DNA of 64,000 nt, from positions 806,001 through 870,000 of the forward strand of contig CP007053.1 in assembly GCA_000242935.3 (NCBI GenBank). Direction: 5' to 3'. Shown one piece after another: positions 1-8,398 of the stretch. This DNA is from Opitutaceae bacterium TAV5 (GTDB lineage: Bacteria > Verrucomicrobiota > Verrucomicrobiia > Opitutales > Opitutaceae). The position numbers and the translations under genes were made by a program. Each line of letters starts with the position of its first letter. Within the stretch, counting starts at the first letter, position 1. The notes beneath the pieces are model-generated. The model saw only the letters and a program-made list of their open reading frames with translations. It did not search any database and was not told the origin of the DNA.

Positions 1-13
1 GCTCCTCACGGTC

Positions 14-39
14 TGATCTTTGGCCGCGGCCAAGGATCA
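14..39. terminator. 26-bp near-perfect palindrome
   Basis: TGATC-TTGGCC-GCGG-CCAA-GATCA palindrome with one mismatch pair, upstream of proB. It can form a strong hairpin. No T-tract follows, so it may be the terminator of a gene left of the window or a protein-binding site. Confidence 0.4.
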
Positions 40-40
40 G

Positions 41-125
41 CAGTTCAGGGTTTGGAGTCCGGAGTTCCTGCAAAGCCGCGTTTGAGAAACCCCGGACTCT
101 GAACCCTGAACACTGAACTCCAGAC
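41..125. repeat. Inverted pair of GTTCAGGGTTxxGAGT-type words upstream of proB
   Basis: The left arm (41-62) and right arm (92-114) are near reverse complements built on the word CCTGAACCCT. The right arm runs on with a further degenerate copy (CACTGAACTCC). It ends about 27 bases before the proB ATG. A single arm with the same word lies at 16697-16727, in front of a shell gene. Confidence 0.7.
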
Positions 126-151
126 CCGGCCAGCGGCAACGCCGCCTCACC

Positions 152-1267
152 ATGCCCACCCGCTCCCTCCTCTCCTCCCCTCCCCGCCGCATCGTCGTCA
201 AGCTCGGCACCGGTGTCCTCACCACCGGTATCGGCCAACTGGATACGGCCCGCGTCGCCGCCATCGCCGACGAGATCGCCGCGTTGCGCACCGCCGGCAC
301 CGAGGTCATCGTCGTTTCCTCCGGCGCGGTCGGGCTCGGCATGGGACGGCTCGCGCTCACGCGCAAACCCGCCGAGGTGGCCCGCAAACAGGCCTGCGCC
401 GCCATCGGCCAGTCGCTGCTCATGCAGACGTGGCAGGACGGCTTCGATCCTCACAATCTCGCGGCGGCGCAGGTTCTCCTCACGCATGAAGATCTCCGCA
501 GCCGCCACCGCTATCTCGGCGTCAAGGCCTGCATCGAGGAACTCATCGGGTACGGCACGATCCCCGTCATCAACGAAAACGACACCGTCAGCGCGGCCGA
601 GATCAAGTTTGGCGACAACGACACGCTTTCCGCGATGGTCGCCGCCCTCGTCGGCGCACAGTACCTCGTCATCCTCTCCACCGCGCCCGGCCTCATCGAC
701 ATGAAGGGCTCCGGCCTGATCGTGCCGGTTGTGGAAAAAATCACGCCCGAGATCGAGTCCATGGCGGGCGGCACCACGAGCATCACCGCCACCGGCGGCA
801 TGATCTCGAAAATCTCCGCCGCCAGGCTGGCGACCAAGGCCGGCTGCGGCGTCTTCATCGCCAGCGGCGCCGAACCCGAAGTCCTCGCCCGCATTTTCGG
901 CGGACGCAATCCCGGCACCTTTTTTGTTCCGTCCGGCCTGCGTCTCGAATCGCGCAAACACTGGATCGCCTATTTCCAGCGTCCGCAGGCCGCGATCGCA
1001 ATCAATGCCCGCGCCGTGCCGGTAATTCGCGAACAAAACCGCAGCCTCCTCGCGGTCGGCGTGACGGGCTCGCGCGGCCATTTCGAAAAAGGCGACATCG
1101 TGGACATCACCGGCCCGGACGGCACGGTCATCGCCCGCGGTGTCACCACCTGGTCCGACGACGAAATCGCCGCCATCGCAGGCAAAACCAGCGAGGAACT
1201 GAAACCGCTCTTCCCCGGCCGCAAGCACCTCGAAGTCATCCATCGCGACAATCTCGTGGTGCTGTAA
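152..1267 (+). CDS. proB: Glutamate 5-kinase
   Basis: Phosphorylates L-glutamate to L-glutamyl 5-phosphate, the first step of proline synthesis, in the cytosol. The 371-aa product has the amino-acid kinase fold: the KLGTGVLT phosphate loop near residue 17, VVSSGAVGLGM near 54, and the INENDTVS and FGDNDTLSAMVA motifs near 140-165. A C-terminal PUA domain follows from about residue 275 to the end. Length and domain order are those of the full-length PUA-containing form. The ATG at 152 fits the usual N-terminus; there is no Shine-Dalgarno sequence, only CCTCACC before it. No proA is seen beside it. Confidence 0.96.
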   Translation: MPTRSLLSSPPRRIVVKLGTGVLTTGIGQLDTARVAAIADEIAALRTAGTEVIVVSSGAVGLGMGRLALTRKPAEVARKQACAAIGQSLLMQTWQDGFDPHNLAAAQVLLTHEDLRSRHRYLGVKACIEELIGYGTIPVINENDTVSAAEIKFGDNDTLSAMVAALVGAQYLVILSTAPGLIDMKGSGLIVPVVEKITPEIESMAGGTTSITATGGMISKISAARLATKAGCGVFIASGAEPEVLARIFGGRNPGTFFVPSGLRLESRKHWIAYFQRPQAAIAINARAVPVIREQNRSLLAVGVTGSRGHFEKGDIVDITGPDGTVIARGVTTWSDDEIAAIAGKTSEELKPLFPGRKHLEVIHRDNLVVL

Positions 1268-1309
1268 ATACGCCTGTCCGTGTCGCGAAGCATCCAGGTG
1301 GTACGCGAG

Positions 1310-1345
1310 TTGCGCCCGGCGAGATAGTCAGCAAGCCGGGTGCAA
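1310..1345. terminator. Hairpin between convergent proB and pseudopilin gene
   Basis: TTGCGCCCGGC and GCCGGGTGCAA form an 11-bp stem with one mismatch and a 14-nt loop. It lies between the ends of two convergent genes. No T-run follows on either strand, so its role as a terminator is inferred from position. Confidence 0.45.
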
Positions 1346-1387
1346 AGCAAGGTGATGTTATGGGGAGGAGGGAGCGGAGGGATGGCG

Positions 1388-2092
1388 TCACAATCCCTTT
1401 TGTTGACGGGAGGTCTGATCCTTCTCCTGTTCGGCGTTCAGCAGGCGGACGGCGCCACTAAAGTAGAGGTAGTTTCTTCCTTTTTTGTGAGACGGTTTTT
1501 TTATGCGGCCTGACTGGCCGGTCTCGCTGTCGCAGTCGCGGATTGCCCAAGTGATTTTCGGGTTGCGGGTTTCGAGGTAGGTCGTGAGGCGGTAGGGTTT
1601 GTTGGTGCCGCCGGGGTAGCCGAAGGGATAATCGGCGCGCGTCTCCGGCCTGCCTTGGTAGTCGGCAGGGAGTTCGTAGCTGCGTTCGTCGATGGTGGTG
1701 TCGTGAGCGTTGGTCATACGGGCCAGGTGCGCGGGGCATCGCATGAAGGGCAGCAGTTGTTGTTCGCTGGTTGGCGTCTGGCCCATGTAGGGAGCGATAT
1801 AACGGGAAAGTTGTTGCTGGGTGTTGTCCCGGTAAAAGGGTGACTGAGGCGTCTGGAGCGGACCGGGCAGCATGCCCTTGTTGTCGTCAACAAACATCAT
1901 GAGCGCGAGGTGGACTTGCCGGAGGTTGCTCTGACAACGGGTGCTCCATGCCTGTTCGCGCACCATGCCGACAGTGGGGATAAGAATGCCCGCAAGAATT
2001 CCAATGATGGCGATGACGGTGAGGAGTTCGATGAGCGTGAAACCGTGCTTTTTCGCGAGGCAGGAGTGCTGAGGACGGGGGGAACGTTTCAT
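1388..2092 (-). CDS. Prepilin-type N-terminal cleavage/methylation protein
   Basis: A 234-aa secreted protein. After a short basic leader it has the type IV prepilin signature [19 protein letters not shown]: cleavage before F, Glu at +5 and a hydrophobic helix. The rest resembles the verrucomicrobial/planctomycete pseudopilin-like families (CQSNLRQVHLALMMF follows the helix). The ATG at 2092 is chosen because an upstream in-frame start (2149) would lie inside the glycosidase gene and lengthen the leader. It follows the glycosidase at 2115-4475 on the same strand with a 22-base gap, so the two are probably co-transcribed. Exact role unknown; surface or envelope protein. Confidence 0.85.
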   Translation of the reverse strand: MKRSPRPQHSCLAKKHGFTLIELLTVIAIIGILAGILIPTVGMVREQAWSTRCQSNLRQVHLALMMFVDDNKGMLPGPLQTPQSPFYRDNTQQQLSRYIAPYMGQTPTSEQQLLPFMRCPAHLARMTNAHDTTIDERSYELPADYQGRPETRADYPFGYPGGTNKPYRLTTYLETRNPKITWAIRDCDSETGQSGRIKKPSHKKGRNYLYFSGAVRLLNAEQEKDQTSRQQKGL

Positions 2093-2114
2093 GATGTTGG
2101 AGTGGTTAACAAGT

Positions 2115-4475
2115 TCAGTTGCGGGAAAGTTCGTAGGCGAGGGTGACACCGCCGGGCGTCACGGTGTCGGCGATGAGAATGAGGGCGGCGCGATCGGGCG
2201 AGCGTTTGAGCGGGACGCTGTGCTGGCGGCGTCCGGTGGCATCAACGGCCCATGCCTGCCAGTGGGTGGATGAGGGCGAGGGGAGTTTGAGCGTGAGGGT
2301 GGTGGTGCCACGGCGGATGAGATGCGGGAGAGTGCCAAGGTCCTCAACAACGCGGCGGGTGGCATCGGAGTATCGCATGTCGGTGTTGAGACTGTCGGTG
2401 AGGTGAAGGACAAGGAGGCGGCGGGTGCTGGCGAGCGGTTGCTGGTCGACGGCGAGGATCCAAGTGGTGGCGAAGGTGTCGCCGTTGACGACGGCAACGC
2501 GGTCGCCTGCGAGGCTGGCGTTGGCAGGTGTGACAAAGCATTCGGCGCGGTCGGTGACGAGGCGGGCGGTGCCGAGGGTGCGGTTGATTTCCATCTGGCC
2601 GGTGGTGGCGCGAATGGTGTCAGCGGCGGCGGAGGGGAGGAGCGCGGCGGTTTGGAGACTTTTTTCAAGTCCGTTGGCGATGCGGGTGCCGTCGGGAGCA
2701 TGCGGCGTCAGTGGAAAGACGGGGCGTCCGGGATTGAAGTTTTTGGGAAAATCGGAGCGCGTGTTTGTGATAAAAGCTTTGATACTCGTTTGCGAAGCGA
2801 TGACGGGGAGGGTTTTTGCAGAGTCGTCATTGTCGGACGGGAGGGAGCCGATGCGGGTCTGGAGACCGAGCCAGGAAAACTTTTCGGGGAATTTGGACGG
2901 CGCACCTTTGGGGCCGTCGAAGGCGGCGTCGCGGGTAACGAGGTAGGCGAGGGCGTCGGGCGCGGGGCGGATGTTGCCGTGGAGGAAGAGGAAGGCGGCG
3001 GCACGGTCGGAGAGCATTCCGATGGGGTCGGTAACAACGCTGAAGACGTAACCGGTGCCGGGTTTGTGCGTGGTGGCGGGGATGAACATGGCGGCGTTGT
3101 CGCGGGAGCGGGAGGAGTAGTCGAAGAGGTAAATCGCGTCCCAGTCCTGGAGCGCAGACCAAGCGGGCATGAGGACGCCGCCTTCGGAGCGGGCAGGGCT
3201 GGGGAAGCAATAGTTGTATTCGGTGACGATGTAGGGTTTGCCAAAGATGCGGGCGGGCATCAGTTCACGCGGTAACCAGAGACTGGATACGATAGCGCTG
3301 CGCGGATTGACGCCGATGTGCGGACCTTTGCGAACGGGGTGGTTCCAGTATTCGTGGTTGTCCACGAGGTCGTAGTGCTGGCGGATGTAGGTCTGGGCTT
3401 GGGTGTGGATGTTGTTGTCGCCCGCGATGAGGGCGCGGACGCCGAGTTCGTCGCGGAGGCAGGCGGCCATGCGGGCGTCGCTGGCGATTTTGAGTTCGAC
3501 GAGGAAGCGGTTAAAGGCGGCATCCGCGGAGCGGTCGGCGTGCGTGGTGGCTGAGGGATGAGCGAGCGCGGGAAGCTGGTGGTCGGGGGTGACGTCGTCG
3601 GGCGAGATGGCGGGGCGGGCGGGATCGTGGAGCGAGGCGGTGAGCGCGGGGGGCTTGGGGTCGGGCTGGCGCTCACGCCATGCGGCATAGGCTTTTTCGT
3701 AGAGGGCGAGGATGTCGGGTTTGCGTTTGGAGATGCCGCCAAAGAAGAAGGATTCTTCGTTGAGCATGTTGACGTTGATGAGCGCGGGGTCTGCGGCCCA
3801 GGTGAGGCCGGTGTGGGGGTTTTGGTGGGTGAGGAGTTTTTTGGCGAATTCACGCCAGAGGTTGTATGCGTTTTCGGAGACGGGGATGAGATGCCGGATT
3901 TCGCCTTGCACGGGGCGTCCGATTTCGGGGAGTTCGCGGGCGGGGAAATGACGCGAGGTGTAGAGGTCGATGGTGATGTAGATGCCGCGGTTTTTGAACG
4001 CGGCGAAGAGGTATTCAAGCTGGTCGAGTTTTTGCGGGTCGATGTCGTGCGAGCCGTCAAGACCGCGGTTTTTTACGAGGACTTGATCGAAGTGGTGAAA
4101 GCGGACGGTGTTGTAGCCGGCACGGGCGAAACGGTCGGCGATCTGGTCGGCTTTTTCGCGGTCGAGGAAGAGGGAGTCGAAACAGAGGTTGACGCCCCAG
4201 AAACGGGCGCGGCGGGAGGGGTGTTTTTCAAAGGCGAAGTGGCCGTCGGGAGTCGTGATGATGCGTCCGTATTTGCCTGCGGGGGCGTCGGCAAGGACGA
4301 GTGCGGAGCGGTCAAACACGCCGCCCGCCGCGATGTCGAGCGGGTGGTCGTAGGGTGCCCAGTCGGGGCCTGCTTGAATGATCTCGGGGGCACAAACACC
4401 GGGCAACGCGGAGAGGGCAAAAAACAGCGCGGTCACGATTTTCGTCTGGAGACAAAACAGGGATGAAAAGCTCAT
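2115..4475 (-). CDS. Secreted clan GH-A glycoside hydrolase (GH5-like)
   Basis: A 786-aa exported enzyme. The ATG at 4475 gives a signal peptide with a hydrophobic core (IVTALFFALSALPGVCA). The catalytic TIM barrel starts near residue 75 (RARFWGVNLCFDSLF, GYNTVRFHHFDQ). The likely acid/base is Glu in NMLNEESFFF (about residue 240), and the likely nucleophile is Glu in PYIVTEYNYCF (about residue 430), as in clan GH-A. A C-terminal beta-rich part of about 250 residues follows. The substrate cannot be read from sequence. Upstream in-frame codons to 4718 lack a leader-like sequence and overlap the PEP-CTERM gene, so the downstream start is preferred. Confidence 0.75.
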   Translation of the reverse strand: MSFSSLFCLQTKIVTALFFALSALPGVCAPEIIQAGPDWAPYDHPLDIAAGGVFDRSALVLADAPAGKYGRIITTPDGHFAFEKHPSRRARFWGVNLCFDSLFLDREKADQIADRFARAGYNTVRFHHFDQVLVKNRGLDGSHDIDPQKLDQLEYLFAAFKNRGIYITIDLYTSRHFPARELPEIGRPVQGEIRHLIPVSENAYNLWREFAKKLLTHQNPHTGLTWAADPALINVNMLNEESFFFGGISKRKPDILALYEKAYAAWRERQPDPKPPALTASLHDPARPAISPDDVTPDHQLPALAHPSATTHADRSADAAFNRFLVELKIASDARMAACLRDELGVRALIAGDNNIHTQAQTYIRQHYDLVDNHEYWNHPVRKGPHIGVNPRSAIVSSLWLPRELMPARIFGKPYIVTEYNYCFPSPARSEGGVLMPAWSALQDWDAIYLFDYSSRSRDNAAMFIPATTHKPGTGYVFSVVTDPIGMLSDRAAAFLFLHGNIRPAPDALAYLVTRDAAFDGPKGAPSKFPEKFSWLGLQTRIGSLPSDNDDSAKTLPVIASQTSIKAFITNTRSDFPKNFNPGRPVFPLTPHAPDGTRIANGLEKSLQTAALLPSAAADTIRATTGQMEINRTLGTARLVTDRAECFVTPANASLAGDRVAVVNGDTFATTWILAVDQQPLASTRRLLVLHLTDSLNTDMRYSDATRRVVEDLGTLPHLIRRGTTTLTLKLPSPSSTHWQAWAVDATGRRQHSVPLKRSPDRAALILIADTVTPGGVTLAYELSRN

Positions 4476-4548
4476 AGTGTATGTCACAGGGGAGGAGGAC
4501 GCTGGCGGGAGTTTTGGGGAACGCGGACAAGCGCAGAGCGCGGAGCGT

Positions 4549-5478
4549 TTACCGGCGGCGTGCGCGGCGAAGTGCGAACGTGGCAAGGAGAACGAGCGTG
4601 CCGCCGAACAGCGCCCATGTTCCGGGTTCGGGAACGGCGGCGGGAATGACAGCGATGACGTTGAGCTTGGTGAAAGTGAGGACGGAGTCGTCCGAGCCTG
4701 CAAATCCGGCGATGCCAAAGGTGTCGAAGTTTTCGATGAGGCTGGAACTGACGATGGTAGAGACTTCCGTGTCGTTATTCACTTTTGAGGTGATGCGGAT
4801 TTCGGTGTCGGAGATGCGTTCAAGTTTAAAAATGCCGGTGAAGTCTGTCACGCCCGCAGAGGTGCCAAGGCGTCCCGTGGAATAATTGCTGCCGATATTC
4901 GTCATGCCGCCGAAAAGGTTGCTGTCGGTATTGGCAGGGCGGATCTTGAGCGGATTGTAGGTCGTCTTTTCGGCCCGCCCGGCATAGGTGGCGGAGTAAC
5001 CCGTGTAGTTCTGGAAACCCGACCAAGTCATGTATTGGTTGTTGCCGGTGATGTGAGTGCTGGCGGAGGAATCAAAGAGGCCGACGCGAAAGGGTGTGTT
5101 TTGGTCCTCTCTGAAAAGAAAATGGGTGCTTGAATTGGAACTGACCGTGATGGCGTAATCCAACGTGATGGACGCTCCGATTTGCTTGAGCGACACCGCG
5201 TCGAAATGAGCGGCCATCAGACCGTAATTGTAAGTGCCGGGGTTGTTGACATTGAGGGTGAACGCAAGGTTGTCGCCGCTCTTGGCGAGCGAGGCCCCGC
5301 CAATAGCGCCGGTGTAAAAAACATAGGTGTTTGCTCCGGAGGTGCCAACGAGTTTGGCGGTGTCGAGGCTGTAGCGAGTCTCGGTGGTTTGCGCTACGAT
5401 AGAGGAGGCCGCCAGGGCGGCCACGCTGACAAGGGCGAGCAGGATTCGGGATTGGATGCGTGAGGTCTTCGTTTTCAT
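4549..5478 (-). CDS. PEP-CTERM sorting domain protein
   Basis: A 309-aa exported protein with an N-terminal signal peptide (ILLALVSVAALAASSIVAQ). The C-terminal exosortase signal is VPEPGTWALFGG, a hydrophobic stretch (TLVLLATFALRR) and a final arginine-rich tail. The middle is rich in Asn/Thr/Ser/Gly and looks like a beta-sandwich surface domain; no catalytic motif was seen. The ATG at 5478 places the signal peptide at the very N-terminus. It is upstream of the GH-A enzyme on the same strand, 73 bases away. No exosortase gene is in the window, so the sorting enzyme must be elsewhere. Confidence 0.88.
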   Translation of the reverse strand: MKTKTSRIQSRILLALVSVAALAASSIVAQTTETRYSLDTAKLVGTSGANTYVFYTGAIGGASLAKSGDNLAFTLNVNNPGTYNYGLMAAHFDAVSLKQIGASITLDYAITVSSNSSTHFLFREDQNTPFRVGLFDSSASTHITGNNQYMTWSGFQNYTGYSATYAGRAEKTTYNPLKIRPANTDSNLFGGMTNIGSNYSTGRLGTSAGVTDFTGIFKLERISDTEIRITSKVNNDTEVSTIVSSSLIENFDTFGIAGFAGSDDSVLTFTKLNVIAVIPAAVPEPGTWALFGGTLVLLATFALRRARRR

Positions 5479-5648
5479 GGGTGGAAATGGCAGGTCGGTC
5501 AGGGGACAAAATCGGGATGGGATGATATATCGGACTCGAAACAATGCGCTTGCCGTGATGTCCGCAATGGTGCCGAAATTTTCCTGTAAACTAAATAGAC
5601 ACATAAAAACGATCCAGTTGCTGCAGATTCCTTTCATTCTCTCCCGTC

Positions 5649-7097
5649 ATGCGTCCCCCAAAAAAATTTCACGAGGGAACAAGCAACCGGCTCGCCGCTT
5701 TGCTGGAGCAGGCCGTGGACCTGGCCGAATACCGGCGAATTCAGTCGGTTTTGATGCGATCAAGAAACAACATGGACGCCGCCAGCATTGCCGCCCTCAC
5801 CGGACTCGGGGTCAACACGGTGCGCATTTTGCATTCGCGCTTCTTACGTGAAGGCGAGGCGTGCCTGCTTTCACGCCGTGGGAAAAGAAAACAGGATGTG
5901 GAGTCGCAGCCCAAGAGCGGTGCGACGGCGAAAGACGAGCGTAGTCCGGCGCGGGTTGAAGCTCTGCCCCCTGATGCGAATGAAAACATCCGGACAGGCC
6001 CAGAGTGTAATAAAACCAAAACTACGGTCGGAATGACTGTCACCTTGCGCGACGTGGCGGCACGCGCAGGCGTTTCTCACACGACGGTTTCACTCGCGTT
6101 GCGCAACTCGCCGACGCTTCCGGCAAAGACATGCGACCGGATACGGCGGCACGCCGAGGCACTTGGTTACCGGCCCGATCCCCGGATGCACGAACTCATG
6201 GACGCGATGCGTGCACGTCGCATCAACCGCCGTCCGGATACGCTGGCATACCTCATCGCCTACCCGGACAGGGAGACGTGGAAAAAAGACCAGTCACTGT
6301 TTCGTTACTACGAGGGTGTTCGCGCCCAAGCCAATGCGTGCGGCTACCAGCTGGAGATTTTCTGGCTGTACGAACCCGGCATGACGGATCGCCGCCTTGG
6401 CGAGATCATCCGCAATCGTGGCATCGACGGCGTGATCATCGCCCCCCTCCCCCGGTCGCAACTCTTGTTTCAGGATTTTCCCTGGCATTATTTTTCCGCC
6501 GTCGAGCTGGGTTATTCGCTGGCAAAACCGCGACTCTGCCGCGCGTGCCACAACCATTTCCTGTCCATGCAACGGCTCGTGAACCGGCTCCACGCGCGCG
6601 GTTACCGGAACATCGGTTTAGCGATGGAGGAAGGCCAGGACACCCGCGTGCTGCACCTCTGGCGCGGAGCGTTTTCAGCGGCTGCGGACCTGCTTCCTGG
6701 CAAACGCCGCATCCCCATGCTTGTTCCTGAAACCTGGAAGCGGGAGTATCTGGAAGCGTGGCTGAAAAAATACCGGCCCGATGTTGTCATCTCGGTTGGC
6801 ATGGAGGTTTGCCGGTGGTTGGCGGCCGATCGTATTCATAAAAAAGATACTCCGGACTTTGCCACCGCCGATCTCCTGTCGGCGATGGGTGACACGACCG
6901 GGATCGACCAGAATTCGCAACAGATCGGCGTGGCGGCGGTCGATCTGCTGATCTCGCTCATGCGCACGAATGCGCGCGGCATCCCCGCCGTTCCGAGGAT
7001 CGTGATGGTCGAGGGCGAGTTTGTTCAGGGTACCACCATGCACGTGGAAAAATTGACGCCGTTCAACCATCCAGCCGCGGCGCGTGCTGTGCGCTGA
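5649..7097 (+). CDS. LacI-type regulator with an extra N-terminal transposase-like winged helix
   Basis: A 482-aa protein. Residues about 10-80 (LLEQAVDLAEYRRIQ, MDAASIAALTGLGVNTVRIL, SRFLREGEACLLSRRGKRK) match the helix-turn-helix/winged-helix start typical of IS630-like transposases. A charged linker follows, then a standard LacI HTH from residue 129 (VTLRDVAARAGVSHTTVS) and a periplasmic-binding-protein-like effector domain. An ATG at 6033 would give LacI alone, so both a fused and a short product are possible. Divergent from the PEP-CTERM/glycosidase genes, convergent with the next regulator. It may control the GH-A gene cluster. Confidence 0.8.
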   Translation: MRPPKKFHEGTSNRLAALLEQAVDLAEYRRIQSVLMRSRNNMDAASIAALTGLGVNTVRILHSRFLREGEACLLSRRGKRKQDVESQPKSGATAKDERSPARVEALPPDANENIRTGPECNKTKTTVGMTVTLRDVAARAGVSHTTVSLALRNSPTLPAKTCDRIRRHAEALGYRPDPRMHELMDAMRARRINRRPDTLAYLIAYPDRETWKKDQSLFRYYEGVRAQANACGYQLEIFWLYEPGMTDRRLGEIIRNRGIDGVIIAPLPRSQLLFQDFPWHYFSAVELGYSLAKPRLCRACHNHFLSMQRLVNRLHARGYRNIGLAMEEGQDTRVLHLWRGAFSAAADLLPGKRRIPMLVPETWKREYLEAWLKKYRPDVVISVGMEVCRWLAADRIHKKDTPDFATADLLSAMGDTTGIDQNSQQIGVAAVDLLISLMRTNARGIPAVPRIVMVEGEFVQGTTMHVEKLTPFNHPAAARAVR

Positions 7098-7102
7098 TGC
7101 CT

Positions 7103-7126
7103 CCGATAGTGCGTTGGCACTACCGG
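7103..7126. terminator. Hairpin between two convergent regulator genes
   Basis: CCGATAGTGC and GCACTACCGG form a 10-bp stem with one mismatch and a GTTG loop. It spans the gap between the stop codons of the two LacI-type genes and overlaps the second one's stop (7120). Likely bidirectional transcription end; no long T-run. Confidence 0.5.
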
Positions 7127-8322
7127 ATGGCGGCGCCACGTTTCCTCCGCAGCGTCCGCCCCTCTTGCCAGCGCCCTTCCACCAGCACCACGCGCGGATC
7201 GGCGGGCAGGCCGAGCTCGCCGCGCGCGAGCTGGCCGGCGAGCAGCTCCGCCGCCGCCACGCCCAGCCGGTCGTAGCCGGGCAACACGCCCGCCGTGCCT
7301 TCCTCCGCATCCCAGAGCAGCAGCTTGACCAGTTGCACATCCCTCGGCACCCGCAGGCCCGCCGCAGCGAAATCTTCCACGCCGATCCCCGTGGAAAGGA
7401 CCACGTCCGGCCGGTGCTCTACCCACCATCCGCGCAATGCCTCCGGCGCGAGGCTCGCGCCAAACCCCAGCGGGGGCACCCGGTCGGCCGGCGGCGCCGC
7501 TTCCAGATAGCGCCCGAACGCCGCCAGGTGCAGTTCCTCCATCGCTTCCTCCGCCTCGCGTTTGGCCACCAGGCCGATGCGCCGCGCGCCGCGCGCCCTC
7601 ACCTGTTCGAGCGCCAGCCGCGTGTTTCTGTAATGATGCGTCACGACGCGATGCAACGCCGGCTGCACAACGGAATACCCTACCGTCACCGCGGCAAAGT
7701 TTTCCCACGGAAAATCGACCGTGGAGCCATGCCGCGCCGTCGAGCCCAGCACCACGCCCTCGATGCCCCGCGCCATCAACATCTGCGCCAGCCGCTGCGG
7801 GGACAACCCGGGCTCCCCCAGCCAGAATTCCTCCGTTTCGTAACCAAGCTCCCGCGCCCGCACGCTCACGCTGCGGAAAAAATCCGCCACCGCACCGGTG
7901 TTGCGTGCGAAATCTTTTTCCTGATGAGGATTCAGCAACGCCAGCTTCCCGACGAACCGCGCCCCCCCCTCCCCCCCGTCCTTGTTCGCGCGAGCCAGCC
8001 GCCCCGCGTGCAACCGGGCCATCAGCCGCGTCAGTTCGGGATCGGGGCGATAACCCAGCTCCTTCGCAATCTCCCGGATCCGTTCCCGCGTACCGGCCGA
8101 CGTGCCCGTTCCGCCGCGCAACGCATAAGACACCGCCGCGCGCGAGACGCCGGCCCGGCGGGCGATGTCGGCAAGTGTCACCCGGACCGGACCCGCCGCA
8201 GCATTCGCCGCCGGGGCCGACGCCAGCACAGGCAGCGCGTCTTCCGCTGCCCGTTCCCGTTTTTTCCTCCCGCCGCCGCTGTTGCCGCGGGCCGTTCGCT
8301 TTTCGGTTCTTGCTGGTTTCAC
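7120..8322 (-). CDS. LacI-family transcriptional regulator
   Basis: A 400-aa regulator. A basic, Gly/Ala-rich N-terminal extension of about 45 residues precedes the HTH (VTLADIARRAGVSRAAVSYAL). The effector-binding domain then runs to the C-terminus (GIEGVVLGST, VVLVEGRWQEGRTL). The only start that fits is GTG at 8322; no in-frame ATG lies before the HTH. It is divergent from the FAD oxidoreductase gene at 8399 with 76 bases between, the usual arrangement for a LacI repressor and its target. Ligand unknown, probably a sugar or sugar derivative. Confidence 0.88.
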   Translation of the reverse strand: MKPARTEKRTARGNSGGGRKKRERAAEDALPVLASAPAANAAAGPVRVTLADIARRAGVSRAAVSYALRGGTGTSAGTRERIREIAKELGYRPDPELTRLMARLHAGRLARANKDGGEGGARFVGKLALLNPHQEKDFARNTGAVADFFRSVSVRARELGYETEEFWLGEPGLSPQRLAQMLMARGIEGVVLGSTARHGSTVDFPWENFAAVTVGYSVVQPALHRVVTHHYRNTRLALEQVRARGARRIGLVAKREAEEAMEELHLAAFGRYLEAAPPADRVPPLGFGASLAPEALRGWWVEHRPDVVLSTGIGVEDFAAAGLRVPRDVQLVKLLLWDAEEGTAGVLPGYDRLGVAAAELLAGQLARGELGLPADPRVVLVEGRWQEGRTLRRKRGAAIR

Positions 8323-8398
8323 TTTACGGTTAAGTTACCTGCGCATTGCCAAATCCGTCACGCTGTAAAAACCGGTGGACTGATTTTTCACATTTGCC

